Source of the DNA: Gonocerus acuteangulatus
Lineage: Eukaryota; Arthropoda; Insecta; Hemiptera; Coreidae
Direction of reading: 5' to 3'
DNA: 64,000 nt
Assembly: GCA_946811695.1 (NCBI GenBank)
Contig: OX328125.1
Location: forward strand, 94,576,760 to 94,640,759
The position numbers and the translations under genes were made by a program. The notes under the pieces were generated by a model. That model had not been told where the DNA came from. It searched no databases and saw nothing but the letters and a program-made list of their open reading frames with translations. Below, in pieces: positions 1-9,585 of this stretch; within the stretch, counting starts at the first letter, position 1, and each line of letters starts with the position of its first letter.

Positions 1-340
1 ATTTAGGTTGGCGAGCATTGCCCTTTGAGAAGTAGGAAGTTAGCAAGCAACACGCTACTCTACGGGGCCTTTATTAAATATTCACCGACATTCTCTACCT
101 CAATTATCCCGCCCTTTAGTAGCAAGTACTACCAAGGCATCGTAAGGTTTCGTAGATAACACGCTTAACACGGATTGTTACGTTAGTATTTTAGGGGGAG
201 GGTAAACCTCAGGTCTTAGAGTTTGTTTGTGGCTGAATCCCAATATGTACTCCTTGTTTATCTCTGCTAAATAAAGATTATCGGATTGTTCACCGCAGGT
301 ATTGCCTGATCCATGTGTAACAATATTTTGCTGGGGAAAT
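1..340. other. Unassigned AT-rich sequence
   Basis: No recognisable gene, RNA or repeat was seen. Short open frames here have no recognisable protein features. Confidence 0.5.
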
Positions 341-480
341 TCCGTAAAATACCGTAAAATGGGGTCGCATTAGTACAGTGTGGTACAAACCTATACTGCT
401 TATATATGCTTACATATTTGTCTAAAACTTTGGGCAAAGTTTGACCCTTTTGACTTTTAAATGAAAATTCTTGTCTTTTG
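341..480 (+). repeat. Copy of an ACCGTAAAATGGGG repeat family
   Basis: The start reads ACCGTAAAATGGGGTCGC followed by ATTAGTACA. It continues into a stretch with the words ACTGCTTATA and TTTGTCT. Related starts occur at about 737 (plus), 3061 (plus, diverged) and 3267 (minus). This looks like the end of an interspersed element, possibly a DNA transposon terminus. The family is not recognised. Confidence 0.5.
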
Positions 481-564
481 TTCTTCCAGGCAAAAATGAC
501 AGTTAGTATGCTCATCAAACACTATTTTATGCGCATAAGATGTTCGTAATATTACTCTTATTGC

Positions 565-808
565 GCATGTTCATTAACGCGATTGTATACTACCATACAC
601 GAATCCATCGTAAACGACATCGAATAGTCGGCTATAAAAAACGAATACAAAAAAGTCTTATTTTTCTGTAGTAAACAGTATACAAAACTTGAATAACCCA
701 AGAAAGGATAACGAATACCAAATAAAAACGTAAGTACCGTAATATGGGGTCGTATTAGTACAACCCTTTACTGCTTATACATACATGATTTTACACTTTT
801 CTGAAAAC
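565..808 (+). repeat. Left arm of a 244-bp inverted repeat
   Basis: Positions 565-808 are the reverse complement of 3196-3439. Every sampled position p pairs with 4004-p, so the arms align without gaps, and I saw no mismatch in the stretches compared. The arm contains the ACCGTAATATGGGGTCG motif. The similarity ends abruptly at both outer and inner edges. This could be two copies of one element inserted head to head, or the arms of a large fold-back element. Confidence 0.85.
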
Positions 809-814
809 TGAGTG

Positions 815-1277
815 ACAGAGAAAGGAGAGAGATGTCCGGAAAGTGGAGAGAGATATCCAGGAATTGGAGAGAGAGAGTAACAGAGATATGCAGAGTGGCA
901 AGAGATAGATAGATGGAGAGTGGAAAGAGAGCGTGATATGGAGAGTGGAGAGTGTGAGAGACGGAGAGTGGAGAGAGAGAGAAATCGCTGGAGAGTGGGA
1001 AGAGAGAGATGGAGAGTGGCAAAAGAAAGAAAGATGGAGAGTGTGAGTGACGGAGAGTGGCGAGAAAGATAGATAGATGGAGAGTGGCAAGAGATAAATA
1101 GATGAAGATTGGGAAGAGAGAGATGGAGATTGGGAAGAGAGAGATATGGAGAGTGGGAAGAGAGAGACGTGGAGAGTGTGAGAGATGGAAAGTGGCACGA
1201 GATAGATGGAGAGTGGGAAGAGAGAGATAGAGTGACTAGAGAAAGAGAGATGGCGACTGGGAAGAGAGAGATATGGA
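815..1277. repeat. GA-rich imperfect satellite
   Basis: A degenerate purine-rich repeat built from GAGAGTGG, GGAAGAGAGAGA and GATGGAGAGTG words. Related purine-rich sequence resumes at 1592-1690, after the MITE inserted at 1286-1583. Long frames on either strand are low-complexity by-products. Confidence 0.8.
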
Positions 1278-1285
1278 GAGTGAAG

Positions 1286-1583
1286 CATGGGCGTATATAG
1301 AAAATAATTTCGGGAGGGGCTGGGAAAATGTCGGGGGGGGGGGGCTGGGAAAATGTCGGGGGGGGGGGGGGGCTGAGACCATTTCCGGGATATGGAATAC
1401 TAAAAATTTAGTGCTTGGAATAGTTTTAGGCAACTAAAACGCTATTACACGTAAAATAAAATATTTTTTATGAACTAAGTGATCTTATTTAATTTATTTT
1501 TAAGGGTTTTACGACAAGTTTTTACCATCAAATCAAAATTTGCAGCTTCCTCAGCCCCCCCCCCCCCCTTATATACGCCCGTG
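1286..1583 (+). mobile_element. MITE with 8-bp TSD (family CATGGGCGTATATA), copy 1
   Basis: This 298-bp non-coding element has short terminal inverted repeats, CATGGGCGTATATA at the left and the complement of CACGGGCGTATATA at the right. It is flanked by a perfect 8-bp duplication GAGTGAAG at 1278-1285 and 1584-1591. It contains runs of G and C near the ends and the internal phrase GAACTAAGTGATCTTAT. Copies lie at 22009-22217 and, interrupted, at 60229-60920. An 8-bp TSD is typical of hAT-type transposition. There is no coding capacity. Confidence 0.85.
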
Positions 1584-1591
1584 GAGTGAAG

Positions 1592-1690
1592 AGTGTGAGA
1601 GAAAGAGAGTGGAGAGAGAGATATGAAGATTGGAGAGAGAGAGTGTGTGTGAGAGACGGAGAGTGAGAGAGAGAGAGAGTGAGAGAGATG
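1592..1690. repeat. GA-rich satellite, continuation
   Basis: Purine-rich repeat with GAGAGAGA and GTGTGTGT words. It is the continuation of the array upstream of the MITE. Confidence 0.75.
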
Positions 1691-2254
1691 CTAAGTTTTG
1701 CCAGGGTCATTGCCCGTGCCCCCGCCCACAGCACCCATCTTCCAGCCTCCTCCTCTATACTTACTTCCGCAAACATCTTCCCTCTTCTATTTAGCCTTCT
1801 CCTCTTCAACACGTGTCATCGTCCAGCTAGTCAGCAGTGCAGATCATATATCCTCCCATATCGCCCTCCATCTTTAGATAACACAGGACATTTATTATAA
1901 TTTCAGTAAAATTCCATTTACTCTTCGCAAGACTACAGGCTTTGCTAACTGTGCACATATACAGTTTTGGAAGGCTGTGTAATTCCATTATACTACCAAT
2001 GTACTAGTAGGACCTTAATTTATGGATAGTCAGTCCAACCAATGTCCAGAATTAATATCATTCCTTAAGATATTCCTCAAGAGATATTCCTTAAGAGAAG
2101 GTACCTACCTATATCCTACCTGTATTGATCCAAGTACTGCAGAAGAAGAGAAATAAAAGAGCTTTTATTTTATAAAAAGGAGTTACACATACTCTGATCC
2201 ATTCAATGATTGAATTGTCTGTTCATGGAATAAGTTTGGCATAGTGCTTCTTGG
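1691..2254. other. Unassigned sequence
   Basis: No convincing gene or repeat family was seen. A moderately GC-rich patch lies near 1700-1860 but has no recognisable coding signature. Confidence 0.4.
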
Positions 2255-2385
2255 CTCTATCCGGGGTCTAGTGGCTAAGGCCTTGGATTCTCGTGGGGGA
2301 GATGGGGGTTCGAGTCCCACCAGAAGCAGGAATTCTCTCATCTCAATCCTCATTGAGGAAATTCCCCACTGCACCATGGATGTCG
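2255..2385 (+). mobile_element. tRNA-derived SINE (GTGGTCTAGTGG family), truncated
   Basis: An A-box-like GGGGTCTAGTGGCTAAGG and a B-box-like GGGTTCGAGTCCC lie at tRNA spacing. They are followed by the family body, which has GGAATTCTCTCATCTCA and a GCACCATGGATGTCG word. The shared 3' tail and poly(A) are missing. It matches the copies at 3585-3784, 22582-22799, 37722-37838, 54980-55137, 59499-59593 and 63658-63802. It is not a functional tRNA, because the acceptor stem does not close. Confidence 0.75.
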
Positions 2386-3060
2386 AAATTAATGAACCAG
2401 ACGTCGGTGTGCCTTAAAAGAAATAGAAAAATAATAGTACATCACATATCTTTGCTTCACCTAAAAATATGGCTGTTACAATCACTATGATCACACAGCA
2501 CCGATCGTCCAACTTATGGCTTTTTCTTTTATTTAAAGAAAGTACGGGGTATTCTACAGACAGGAACTTCATAAACCGAGCATATTCTTCAGCAAAGCGA
2601 ATTAAACATTATCCCATTTAATATAGTTTTGTCAAGATACCAAATCGAATCAACTAGACCGTTTAATTTTTGTTTTTCATTCATTTTAATTGTCCTTGCT
2701 TTTTGAGGAATATATTTTACTTGTTACTTTTAATAGTCTTTCAAGGAGGCAATATTCAATCCAGTTTATAAAACTAAATGTTATCAAAAATTACGGAAGA
2801 ACTAACATGTAGTTTTTTCAAATGCTAACGTAGTTATTTTTTCACTCAAACTAAATAGCCTGAATTTTGGTTTTAGTTGGTAGGGAGGAAGTTTATTAAA
2901 AACATATTATCTTATTAACCAGCCTAAGAACGTTTTTGATTGGGTATATTGTTCAGTTTCTCGAAAACCGTCGATATCTCAAAGTAATTGGACTGAGATC
3001 CTTCAAAAAAATTAGCAAATTTAATACTTTAAAGATTCACGTCCAAATATCGCTTAGACT
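2386..3060. other. Unassigned AT-rich sequence
   Basis: AT-rich DNA with no protein or RNA signature that I recognise. Confidence 0.4.
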
Positions 3061-3190
3061 ACCGTAAAATGGAGACACGTTACTACAGTCTGGTAAAAAT
3101 GGTACAAAACTATACTGTCAGGATATTTTAATTTAACTGATACCAAAGGGTCGAACTTTACCCAAGGAAATATATACCTCTATATTTGTC
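3061..3190 (+). repeat. Diverged copy of the ACCGTAAAATGGGG repeat
   Basis: Starts with ACCGTAAAATGGAGACACG and keeps TACTACAGTCTGG and ACTATACTGTC, echoing the copy at 341. It directly abuts the right inverted-repeat arm. Confidence 0.5.
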
Positions 3191-3195
3191 TGTTC

Positions 3196-3439
3196 GTTTT
3201 CAGAAAAGTGTAAAATCATGTATGTATAAGCAGTAAAGGGTTGTACTAATACGACCCCATATTACGGTACTTACGTTTTTATTTGGTATTCGTTATCCTT
3301 TCTTGGGTTATTCAAGTTTTGTATACTGTTTACTACAGAAAAATAAGACTTTTTTGTATTCGTTTTTTATAGCCGACTATTCGATGTCGTTTACGATGGA
3401 TTCGTGTATGGTAGTATACAATCGCGTTAATGAACATGC
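3196..3439 (-). repeat. Right arm of the 244-bp inverted repeat
   Basis: Gap-free reverse complement of 565-808. The two arms are separated by 2387 bp that contain GA satellite, a MITE and a SINE. Confidence 0.85.
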
Positions 3440-3571
3440 TCATCTTTCTTTACTCTCTAGTTCTGCAGTCCGTATCACTCTCTACTCTCTCCTCACTATG
3501 CTTCATGTCTCACCATTTCTAATATCTCACCTTCCGCCACTCTCCAGGCTCATCTCCCGTACTCTTTTTAG

Positions 3572-3584
<13 letters not shown>

Positions 3585-3621
<37 letters not shown>

Positions 3622-3784
3622 GGCGCATCTACATCTAGGTCATTAGCGCCGACATCCAGGGTGCAGCGAGGAATTTTACCAGCGAGCCATGGGATGATAA
3701 AATTCCTGCCGGAGGTTAGGAATCGAACCCACCATCTCTCGCTTATGAATCCAAGGCGCTAGCCATTAGACCACGGGAGACCCC
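3585..3784 (-). mobile_element. tRNA-derived SINE, near full length, minus strand
   Basis: On the minus strand the order is a GGGGTCTCCCGTGGTCTAA head, a GGTTCGATTCC B box, the family body, GACATCC...GCGCTAATGACC, a GATGCGCCGT tail and a poly(A) of about 35 (poly(T) 3585-3619). The parts match the plus-strand copy at 22582-22799. The anticodon loop reads TTCATAA, but the stems are poorly paired, so this is a retroposon and not a tRNA gene. Confidence 0.85.
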
Positions 3785-3863
3785 TTTAGATATTATTAAG
3801 TCGAATTTATTTGTACAAAACCAAATGCATTGAAATACGGAATAAAAACATATAACACATAAA

Positions 3864-4062
3864 GCCAACGGCTGTTGCCACGTTGAATGCACCGGTTCCC
3901 GTAGATCACCGAAGTTAAGCAACGTCGGGCGTGGTCAGTACCTGAATGGGTGACCGACCACGTGCTGTTGGCATTATAATAGGGTGGCGACCTATAGATA
4001 GCCCGGCGCTAATAGCCAAACAGTTGATGCGCCGTTAAAAAAAAAAAAATAAAAAAAAAAAA
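3864..4062 (+). mobile_element. 5S rRNA-derived SINE with 12-bp TSD
   Basis: The 5' 115 nt are clearly 5S rRNA-like, with GCCAACG, CACGTTGAATGCACCGG, ATCACCGAAGTTAAGCAACG and TGAATGGGTGACCG, ending GTGCTGTTGGCATT. About ten bases around the normal CCTGGGAACAC arm are missing. The head is followed by AGGGTGGCGACCTATAGATA, then GGCGCTAATAGCC...GTTGATGCGCCGTT and an A-rich tail. It is flanked by a perfect 12-bp duplication ATAACACATAAA at 3852-3863 and 4063-4074. This shows it is a retroposed SINE (SINE3-type head), not a 5S gene. The 5S internal promoter boxes A and C look intact. Confidence 0.92.
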
Positions 4063-4074
4063 ATAACACATAAA

Positions 4075-4350
4075 CTGACGATGTATTTTTGACTAAGGAA
4101 GGCGGCCCTTTGGTTGTCTCGGATATCATCCGGTGTTTACATGGAATCTGTGTTGGTGTTAGAGTGTTTATGTTGGGATTCGCGTGAGCAGGCAATTGGG
4201 AGTAGGAGATGGAGTGCGTGATCCTGCCAGGAATTGGACGAGAGGTGTTTCAAGGTCAGAATGTAAGGTTAGATTACACACACAAAACGTCATCTAATAT
4301 GTTTAGAATGATTCACGTATATACGTACATCTACGCACAAGCATAGATAT
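4075..4350. other. Unassigned sequence
   Basis: Nothing recognisable between the 5S SINE and the mariner terminus. Confidence 0.4.
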
Positions 4351-4351
4351 A

Positions 4352-5375
4352 CAGGGTGTCCCCAAAATAAACGGCAAAACTTCGGGAATCGATACAGGAT
4401 GAAAAAAGAAAGAAAAAAATTTCTTTGGCATTTTATTCGTTTTCTGCTTCGTTTCCGAGAGAAACGCAAAAAACTAAAACACAATTGTGAATAGGCATTC
4501 TTTCATAATGACTACATAAAAGTCATTAAAAGTATATGTTTTATCTTCTACCCCCTCTGCTCACCCTCCCAGCCCCACCACCACCTTCTTTACCCCCCTC
4601 CCCCAAAAATATAGGAGTGAGCATGCCTCTGATTTCGTATGGAATAATGAAATAATAGGTCTCAATTTTTTGAACGCTCAGCTTAAAGCAGCGTCTCTCC
4701 ACGCATTCCTCGATAATAAAGTGTCGTTGTTCTTGGAGGAAGTCCCTTTGGCACATGGATTGGGAAGCTGTTTCCAAATCGACAGTTGTCCAGGCCACTA
4801 CGGGAGGGCCGTCCGAAATTGGTTGGACACTAACTATCCATGGTGTTGGACAGGACGTGTTGGGCCGGTATCTTGGCCGGCTCGATATTCAGACTTCACG
4901 CCCTTGGATTTCTTAGCACGGGGAGACATAAAAGATTTGGCCTACAGGGAGCACCTCATCCGTCGCATCAGATGGGCATTGATTGTTAGGAATTACTATA
5001 TTTTACAATTATGTAGGTATGCGTCAGTGTTAAATTCCAAACTGTTTTAAGAATTGAAACTTTTATTTTATTAAGAATTGAAAGTTTTTTTTTTTATTTG
5101 TGTTATCACTTTCCTCCGAAGAAAAGTACCTATTTTAAATTGTAGTTGAACGTGCAGCTTTACATGCCGTCATTTATTTTTACCGACTAAAAAATTTTTT
5201 TGTTGTTTTTTTGTTTATTTTTTGGCGGGGGGGGGGGGGGGTTGAGGGAGTGGAAGATAAAACATGTACTTTTAACGATTCTTATATAGGCGTTAGGAAA
5301 GATTGCTTATTCACGATTGTGTTTTAGTTTTGCGTTTTTCCCGGAAACGAAGCAAAAGCGAGAAAAATGGCAAAG
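4352..5375 (+). mobile_element. Mariner-like transposon remnant
   Basis: The left end CAGGGTGTCCCCAAAATAA follows a TA, as in many mariner elements. Imperfect inverted arms are visible at about 4419-4555 and 5250-5373. Both carry TGCTTCGTTTCC, AACGCAAAA, CTAAAACACAA and GTTTTATCTTC words in opposite orientation. The outermost right terminus is lost. The middle encodes a decayed transposase fragment (see 4670-5050). Confidence 0.75.
4670..5050 (+). pseudogene. Mariner-type transposase fragment
   Basis: The frame retains the C-terminal catalytic block of an IS630/Tc1/mariner transposase. It reads FQIDSCPGHYGRAVRNWL, then TGRVGPVSWPAR and YSDFTPLDFLARGDIKDL. In functional relatives these correspond to FQQDGAPAHY and SPDLTPLDFFLWG. 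The catalytic Asp region is preserved only approximately: DSCPGHY replaces DGAPxHY, and YSDFTPLDF replaces SPDLTPLDF. The N-terminal DNA-binding domain is absent and the first residues read from AT-rich DNA. It lies between the inverted arms of the element at 4352-5375. It is inactive; what it mobilised cannot be determined. Confidence 0.75.
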
Positions 5376-6912
5376 GACTAAAGCACTATGTCCTGTTCCC
5401 ATAAATAACGAAGATAAGATAGTGAAAAATAAAATCATGACCGTTTTCATTAGAGGTAAAATACACCATGTGGAGGAAGTTACAGATAGCAACAAAAAAA
5501 AAGGTCTATGGACGAACAATGATAGTAATTATACTGCACTTTATAAACAGTTATAACATAAAATATCAAACAATATATAATCCCGAGGGTAATTTACAAA
5601 AATAGTAAAGATATTTATAAAAAAACAGTAAAAAAAAGACAAAACAAAAAACTATAATAAAAAATAAAATGTACCCTATTAAAAAAGTTGGAATTTATTT
5701 TTAAGGTATAAATATTTTATTGTTCTATCGATGGAATGCTATTCTGCAAAAGCAAATTTATAGTTTTTGCGATTATGCTTTTTAGAATCGTTTTGAAGAG
5801 AGGGTTCTGAGTATTCGCCGAAAAGCTGCGAACTACATCCTTCAAAGAGTCCCACGCTTCTTTTTCACCCCCCCCCTATTGTTTCAGAAAAGAGGGGATC
5901 GGATAACAGTTTTCGAATATCGGGGCCAGTAGCAGCTCCCTCTTTCAACATGGCTTCCTAATATTTTAGTAATTTGGAACATGAATACCTGGGATCTGGA
6001 TTTTTTGCTTGCGAATTGGATGCCAATTTGAGTTTAAGAAGGAAAATTGTTTGTTGTTTTGAAATACTACTTAATTTGAAATAAAACTTATAATAATTAA
6101 ATTAGTAAATATGCAATGGAAAGTGATATCTCTAAAGCCTGTAAAATTGATATAAAATTAGTTTATTTACTTTTTAAGTTTTCACTACTTGGTGATAACA
6201 GTTACAACAATAATTAACTTGGTTTGTAAAAAAAAGTGAAAATTGTCATTAGAAAAAACCATGAAAAATTATCGTTTTTATTAGTGATTCGCTAGAACGG
6301 CGATTTCACTCCTTCAAGGTACCTGTATAGACTAATGAACCAGCATTAAAATGAATATTTGATTCAATTATTTCCATAACCAGAGGTATGGAAATGTCTG
6401 TTATATGCCTGGAAGCCTCTGGTTATTCAGCAGATGTTTTCAAATGCGAGTGTATAGTTTATTGTCCTGCAAGTAAGAAAGTATTGTGTTTATGCACTGG
6501 CTGCTGACCCTCAACAATTCGTTCATGTCAGGTGGAATATTTACTATGAAAAAAAATAGAGTTTTTAATGGAGATATAATATTATTTTTGAATTTTAAAT
6601 AAGTGATATGTACTTATATATCACTTATTTACTTAAGTCAGTTAAGTGATAGCAAAGTGAGAGTGTATGGTTCTAATATTTATTTAATGATCTACATGAC
6701 CAATTCTTTGTGGATATTAAGGAACATAATTTTTTACTAGTTCATTTTTATTTTTTAGCATAAATATGCTTTAAAGATTACTAAACTGGAAAAAAGCGTT
6801 ACAAAAAAGTGTCCGCTTGCGTTCGCGCATGCGCGGTAGCGATGTACGAAAAAGAAGACTGTATGTAATACAGTACATTACATAGGCTTGTCGGGTCGAC
6901 CTAAAGCATACT
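5376..6912. other. Unassigned AT-rich sequence
   Basis: About 1.5 kb with no recognised gene. A short self-complementary TATATCACTTATTTACTTAAG stretch lies near 6616. Short frames near the start continue from the mariner arm and have no recognisable domain. Confidence 0.4.
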
Positions 6913-7406
6913 TGGACGCCTATAAACGGAAAGGATTTTTTTAATATTTATTTTATGAGCTTTTCGCAACTATAGCGACTTGCTCAGAACAAACATTACA
7001 CATATATACATACACATCTACATGCATATATACTAAACGGAAAGGAACCAAGTGCCATCTGTTCATTCTTTAGAGAATTGAGTTTAAAATTTTTTTGTGA
7101 GTCTAAAATTCCTTTATTACCTGAAATGTTTCATTCTTTTTCTCTCATTAAAATAAACTGTTGTTATGGTAATGGGGTTTTATTTTATAGTTATTGATAA
7201 AAATGGTGCTTAATTCCTTTCTGTTTATTACAGCATACTGGATACACCATTTCACTTCTTTTTTTTTATTTTTTCCTGCTTTAATGACATTATATTTTAA
7301 GCAGTTTTTTATTATTATATAAATTCTCTAATTCTCTACAAGGTAGCACCAAAAACTCAATTTCGTTAAAAATGGCGTTTGGTTCCTTTCCGTTTAAAGG
7401 CGTCCA
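6913..7406. mobile_element. MITE-like inverted-repeat element, interrupted
   Basis: The ends are TGGACGCCTATAAACGG at the left and the complement of TGGACGCCTTTAAACGG at the right. Inverted similarity continues inward through AAAGGAACCAA, GCCAT and AATTGAGTTT. The left arm is split by the 98-bp insertion at 6936-7033. The interior is non-coding. Confidence 0.75.
6936..7033 (-). mobile_element. 98-bp retroposon with 13-bp TSD
   Basis: TAAACGGAAAGGA is repeated at 6923-6935 and 7034-7046, flanking a 98-bp insertion that splits the MITE arm. On the minus strand the insertion ends TAAAATAAATATT followed by A7, the signature of target-primed reverse transcription. It contains TTCTGAGCAAGTCGC, TATAG and TTGCGAAAAGCTC, a small stem-loop resembling the hammerhead-like ends at 8730, 53888 and 61543. 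Confidence 0.75.
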
Positions 7407-8394
7407 TTTATGTTCCTGAATTCAAACAGAAGGCTCTACACGAAATTATTTATTTTTTTTATTATTAATTGTTATCATTTTCAATAATGTCAAAATAAAA
7501 CGAATTCTTAGTGTGACGTAGAGTGAGGATGATATTTCATAAATTATAACATAAAGTTATCAAGAAAAGAACCCTAAGCCTTGGAAATGATTTTCCTCTA
7601 AATTTTGACCATGAAATTTGGGAAGTAAATAAAGGTCAGTGGTTCATATTTTGTAATAGATTGTACACTTATTGCATATATCCCTTTATCTACATTACTT
7701 CTTTAAAAAAATAGTAAAAAAAATCAATTCACAAATTTTACTTCCCGCCATAATTCCTGTCAAAATCAGTTTCCGATGAGGTAGCTTCCGTTACACTTTT
7801 GCGTCAAACGTGGTATAATTTGACGAATAAGTGTGTCTTATTCAGTTCATGTGTGATATTCATTTGCTCCCACACCGAGTAATTCGGTCATATTGTATGG
7901 TAAGTCGTAGTTCCATCTCTGTAAACATTCTATCATTATGTGTTTAATAGTCGGTGGTATGTCACACTAAATAAAATCCGGGCTAAATAAAAAAAAAAAA
8001 TAATAAAGCGAACCTTATTTGCACACAGGATAAGCCTCCCAATAAATTTTATTCGTATTCAGATTTCGCAGTCTAAGAACAATACTATCTATAAGATCTA
8101 AAAATAAATGTTGTGGTTGTTTTTGAGATTTGATCAATGGTGAAGGTGACAGGTCTTTGAACCGGTTGCTTGTTTGAGATTTATCTCCAAGAGTCTTGGA
8201 TGTAAACAAGATAGCTTTGCTTGGAACACGGGGTGCTTGTCCAGTCCGATATAGCTCCAGTCTATACTCTTAGGGCAAACATTCTTTAGAGTTTTAAAGA
8301 ACATTCAATGAGTTAGGTATTGTACTTCAATAACTGAACTGTTTCTGCTTTTTTTTTATTCATTAGGTATTTGATTGTTATTGCACGAATTGAT
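7407..8394. other. Unassigned AT-rich sequence
   Basis: No recognised gene or repeat. Short frames near 8015-8209 lack family features. Confidence 0.4.
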
Positions 8395-8395
8395 A

Positions 8396-8550
8396 TGAAG
8401 GGGTCGGGGTAAAATAGTACCAAGAAACATTTTTAACAAAACTTAACTGTAGCTGTTTTACATTGGATATTATGTGTGACTATCGGTTGAAATGGTTAGG
8501 AGCAACAAGATTAAGTTGCTACTTAATCCCAGAGCTAGTAGTCTCGGAAC
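8396..8550 (+). mobile_element. Half copy of a fold-back MITE (GAAGGGGTCGGGG family)
   Basis: Starts GAAGGGGTCGGGGTAAAATA and matches the left arm of the complete copy at 29917-30133, through AACAAAACTTAACTGTAGCTG and TGCTACTTAATC. The right half is missing and is replaced by the hairpin at 8563-8660. Confidence 0.7.
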
Positions 8551-8562
8551 CAAAAAAAAACA

Positions 8563-8660
8563 GATTCCTAAAAGGAACCAAGTAAAAATACACTTGAAGG
8601 CAATTAAAAAAAATTTTAATTGTCTTCAAGTGTATTTTGACTTGGTTCCTTTTAGGAATC
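8563..8660. repeat. Near-perfect hairpin, 47-bp arms, 4-nt loop
   Basis: Positions 8563-8609 pair with 8614-8660 with about two mismatches and no gaps (p pairs with 17223-p). An A run and a T run extend the pairing outward. The arms begin GATTCCTAAAAGGAACCAAG. If transcribed, this would form a long, miRNA-precursor-sized hairpin. It more likely arose as a fold-back duplication. Confidence 0.9.
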
Positions 8661-8725
8661 TTTTTTTTTTTAAATTGATGACGTTTTAAATGTAATTTTA
8701 ATTATTGACAGGACATATAAACAGA

Positions 8726-8790
8726 TCTCCTGAAGATGGACGAATAGTCCGAAACGTAGTAATTGGGAAATAAAAGTATGTTGTGGAGCT
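8726..8790 (+). ncRNA. Hammerhead-like stem-loop, retroelement end
   Basis: CTGAAGA-T at 8730-8737 is followed by a GGAC/GTCC stem with loop GAATA (8738-8750) and GAAAC at 8751-8755. The order matches a hammerhead core (CUGANGA, stem II, GAAA), but with one extra nucleotide before stem II. An AAATAAAAGTATG tail follows, similar to the one after the motif at 53888. The structure is seen directly; catalytic activity is not supported. Confidence 0.5.
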
Positions 8791-9234
8791 GTGAAGGGTT
8801 ATTCCTCATCTTTGTTGGTATTATTAATTAAACGTATTTTTTTTTTAATTATTTTTATGAATATTTTAGAGCAGATCATCATTGCTGAGGAGCTCTTCAG
8901 GTAAATAATAATAAGAATAAAATTTAACTTAAAGTAAACGGAAATAACATGTAAAATTCATGCCAAAGAAGTTCCTTAACGTGATGTTAAATACTTGATA
9001 ACTAAAAATAACTATTAAATCATATAGAAATGTTTTCTTAAATCTTCACCTTCCCTCCCCACCAAAATGTATAGACACAATAAAATGGGTCCGGATTTAG
9101 AGATTTTGGCAGGGGATGATCCTTACCCACATTTATCTATCTTTTCAAGGTAAAAAGGATAATGTGCCAAGAATAGTTTAAAATAGAAATGTTTTCAAAC
9201 TGAATTTATTTTAGGGAGACATTTATTAAGAAGT
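8791..9234. other. Unassigned AT-rich sequence
   Basis: Nothing recognised. It ends at a poly(A) tract (9236-9260). Confidence 0.4.
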
Positions 9235-9235
9235 A

Positions 9236-9260
9236 AAAAAAAAAAAAAAAAAAAAAAAAA
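9236..9260. repeat. Poly(A) tract
   Basis: About 25 A residues. The sequence upstream is not an identifiable retroposon. Confidence 0.9.
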
Positions 9261-9469
9261 TCAATTTGTTATTAATGAACTTTATTGAAAAAAAATCAAT
9301 AAGTTATTACTTTAAGCTTAGTGGATTGTCAGCCACAAATTATACAGAATTTATTCAAAAGAAACCTTAGTTTGCAATAAATCATTAATGCTGATAAATA
9401 AATCAATTTATGGAGATAATGCTCTGATTGGAAGTTAACAAATAAGTATTTATTTCATACTAATAAGTT

Positions 9470-9585
9470 TATTCTGCTGAGAGATTTCGGTATTTGAGCT
9501 TCATCATCAGCGGTCAACAGCTGATAAGGAGGTCTGCTATTCAAATCTGACGATGGCGCTCAGTGGAATAAACTCTTTTGTGCGA
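9470..9585 (-). repeat. Self-complementary element end with CTGATGATGA
   Basis: The minus strand reads GCTGATGATGAAGCTC, then ACCGAAATCTCTCAGC and AGAATAAACTT. GCTGA and TCAGC close a stem. A related plus-strand phrase, CTGACGATGGCGCTCAGTGG followed by AATAAAC, lies 70 bp further on, giving an inverted pair. It resembles the short retroelement ends elsewhere in the window. Confidence 0.4.

Noticed and set aside
791..1288. 165-codon serine/leucine-rich protein on the minus strand
   Set aside because: Pure by-product of the GA-rich satellite.
3864..3978. 5S rRNA gene
   Set aside because: Missing bases in the 3' half, a fused non-5S core and tail, poly(A) and a 12-bp TSD show it is a SINE.
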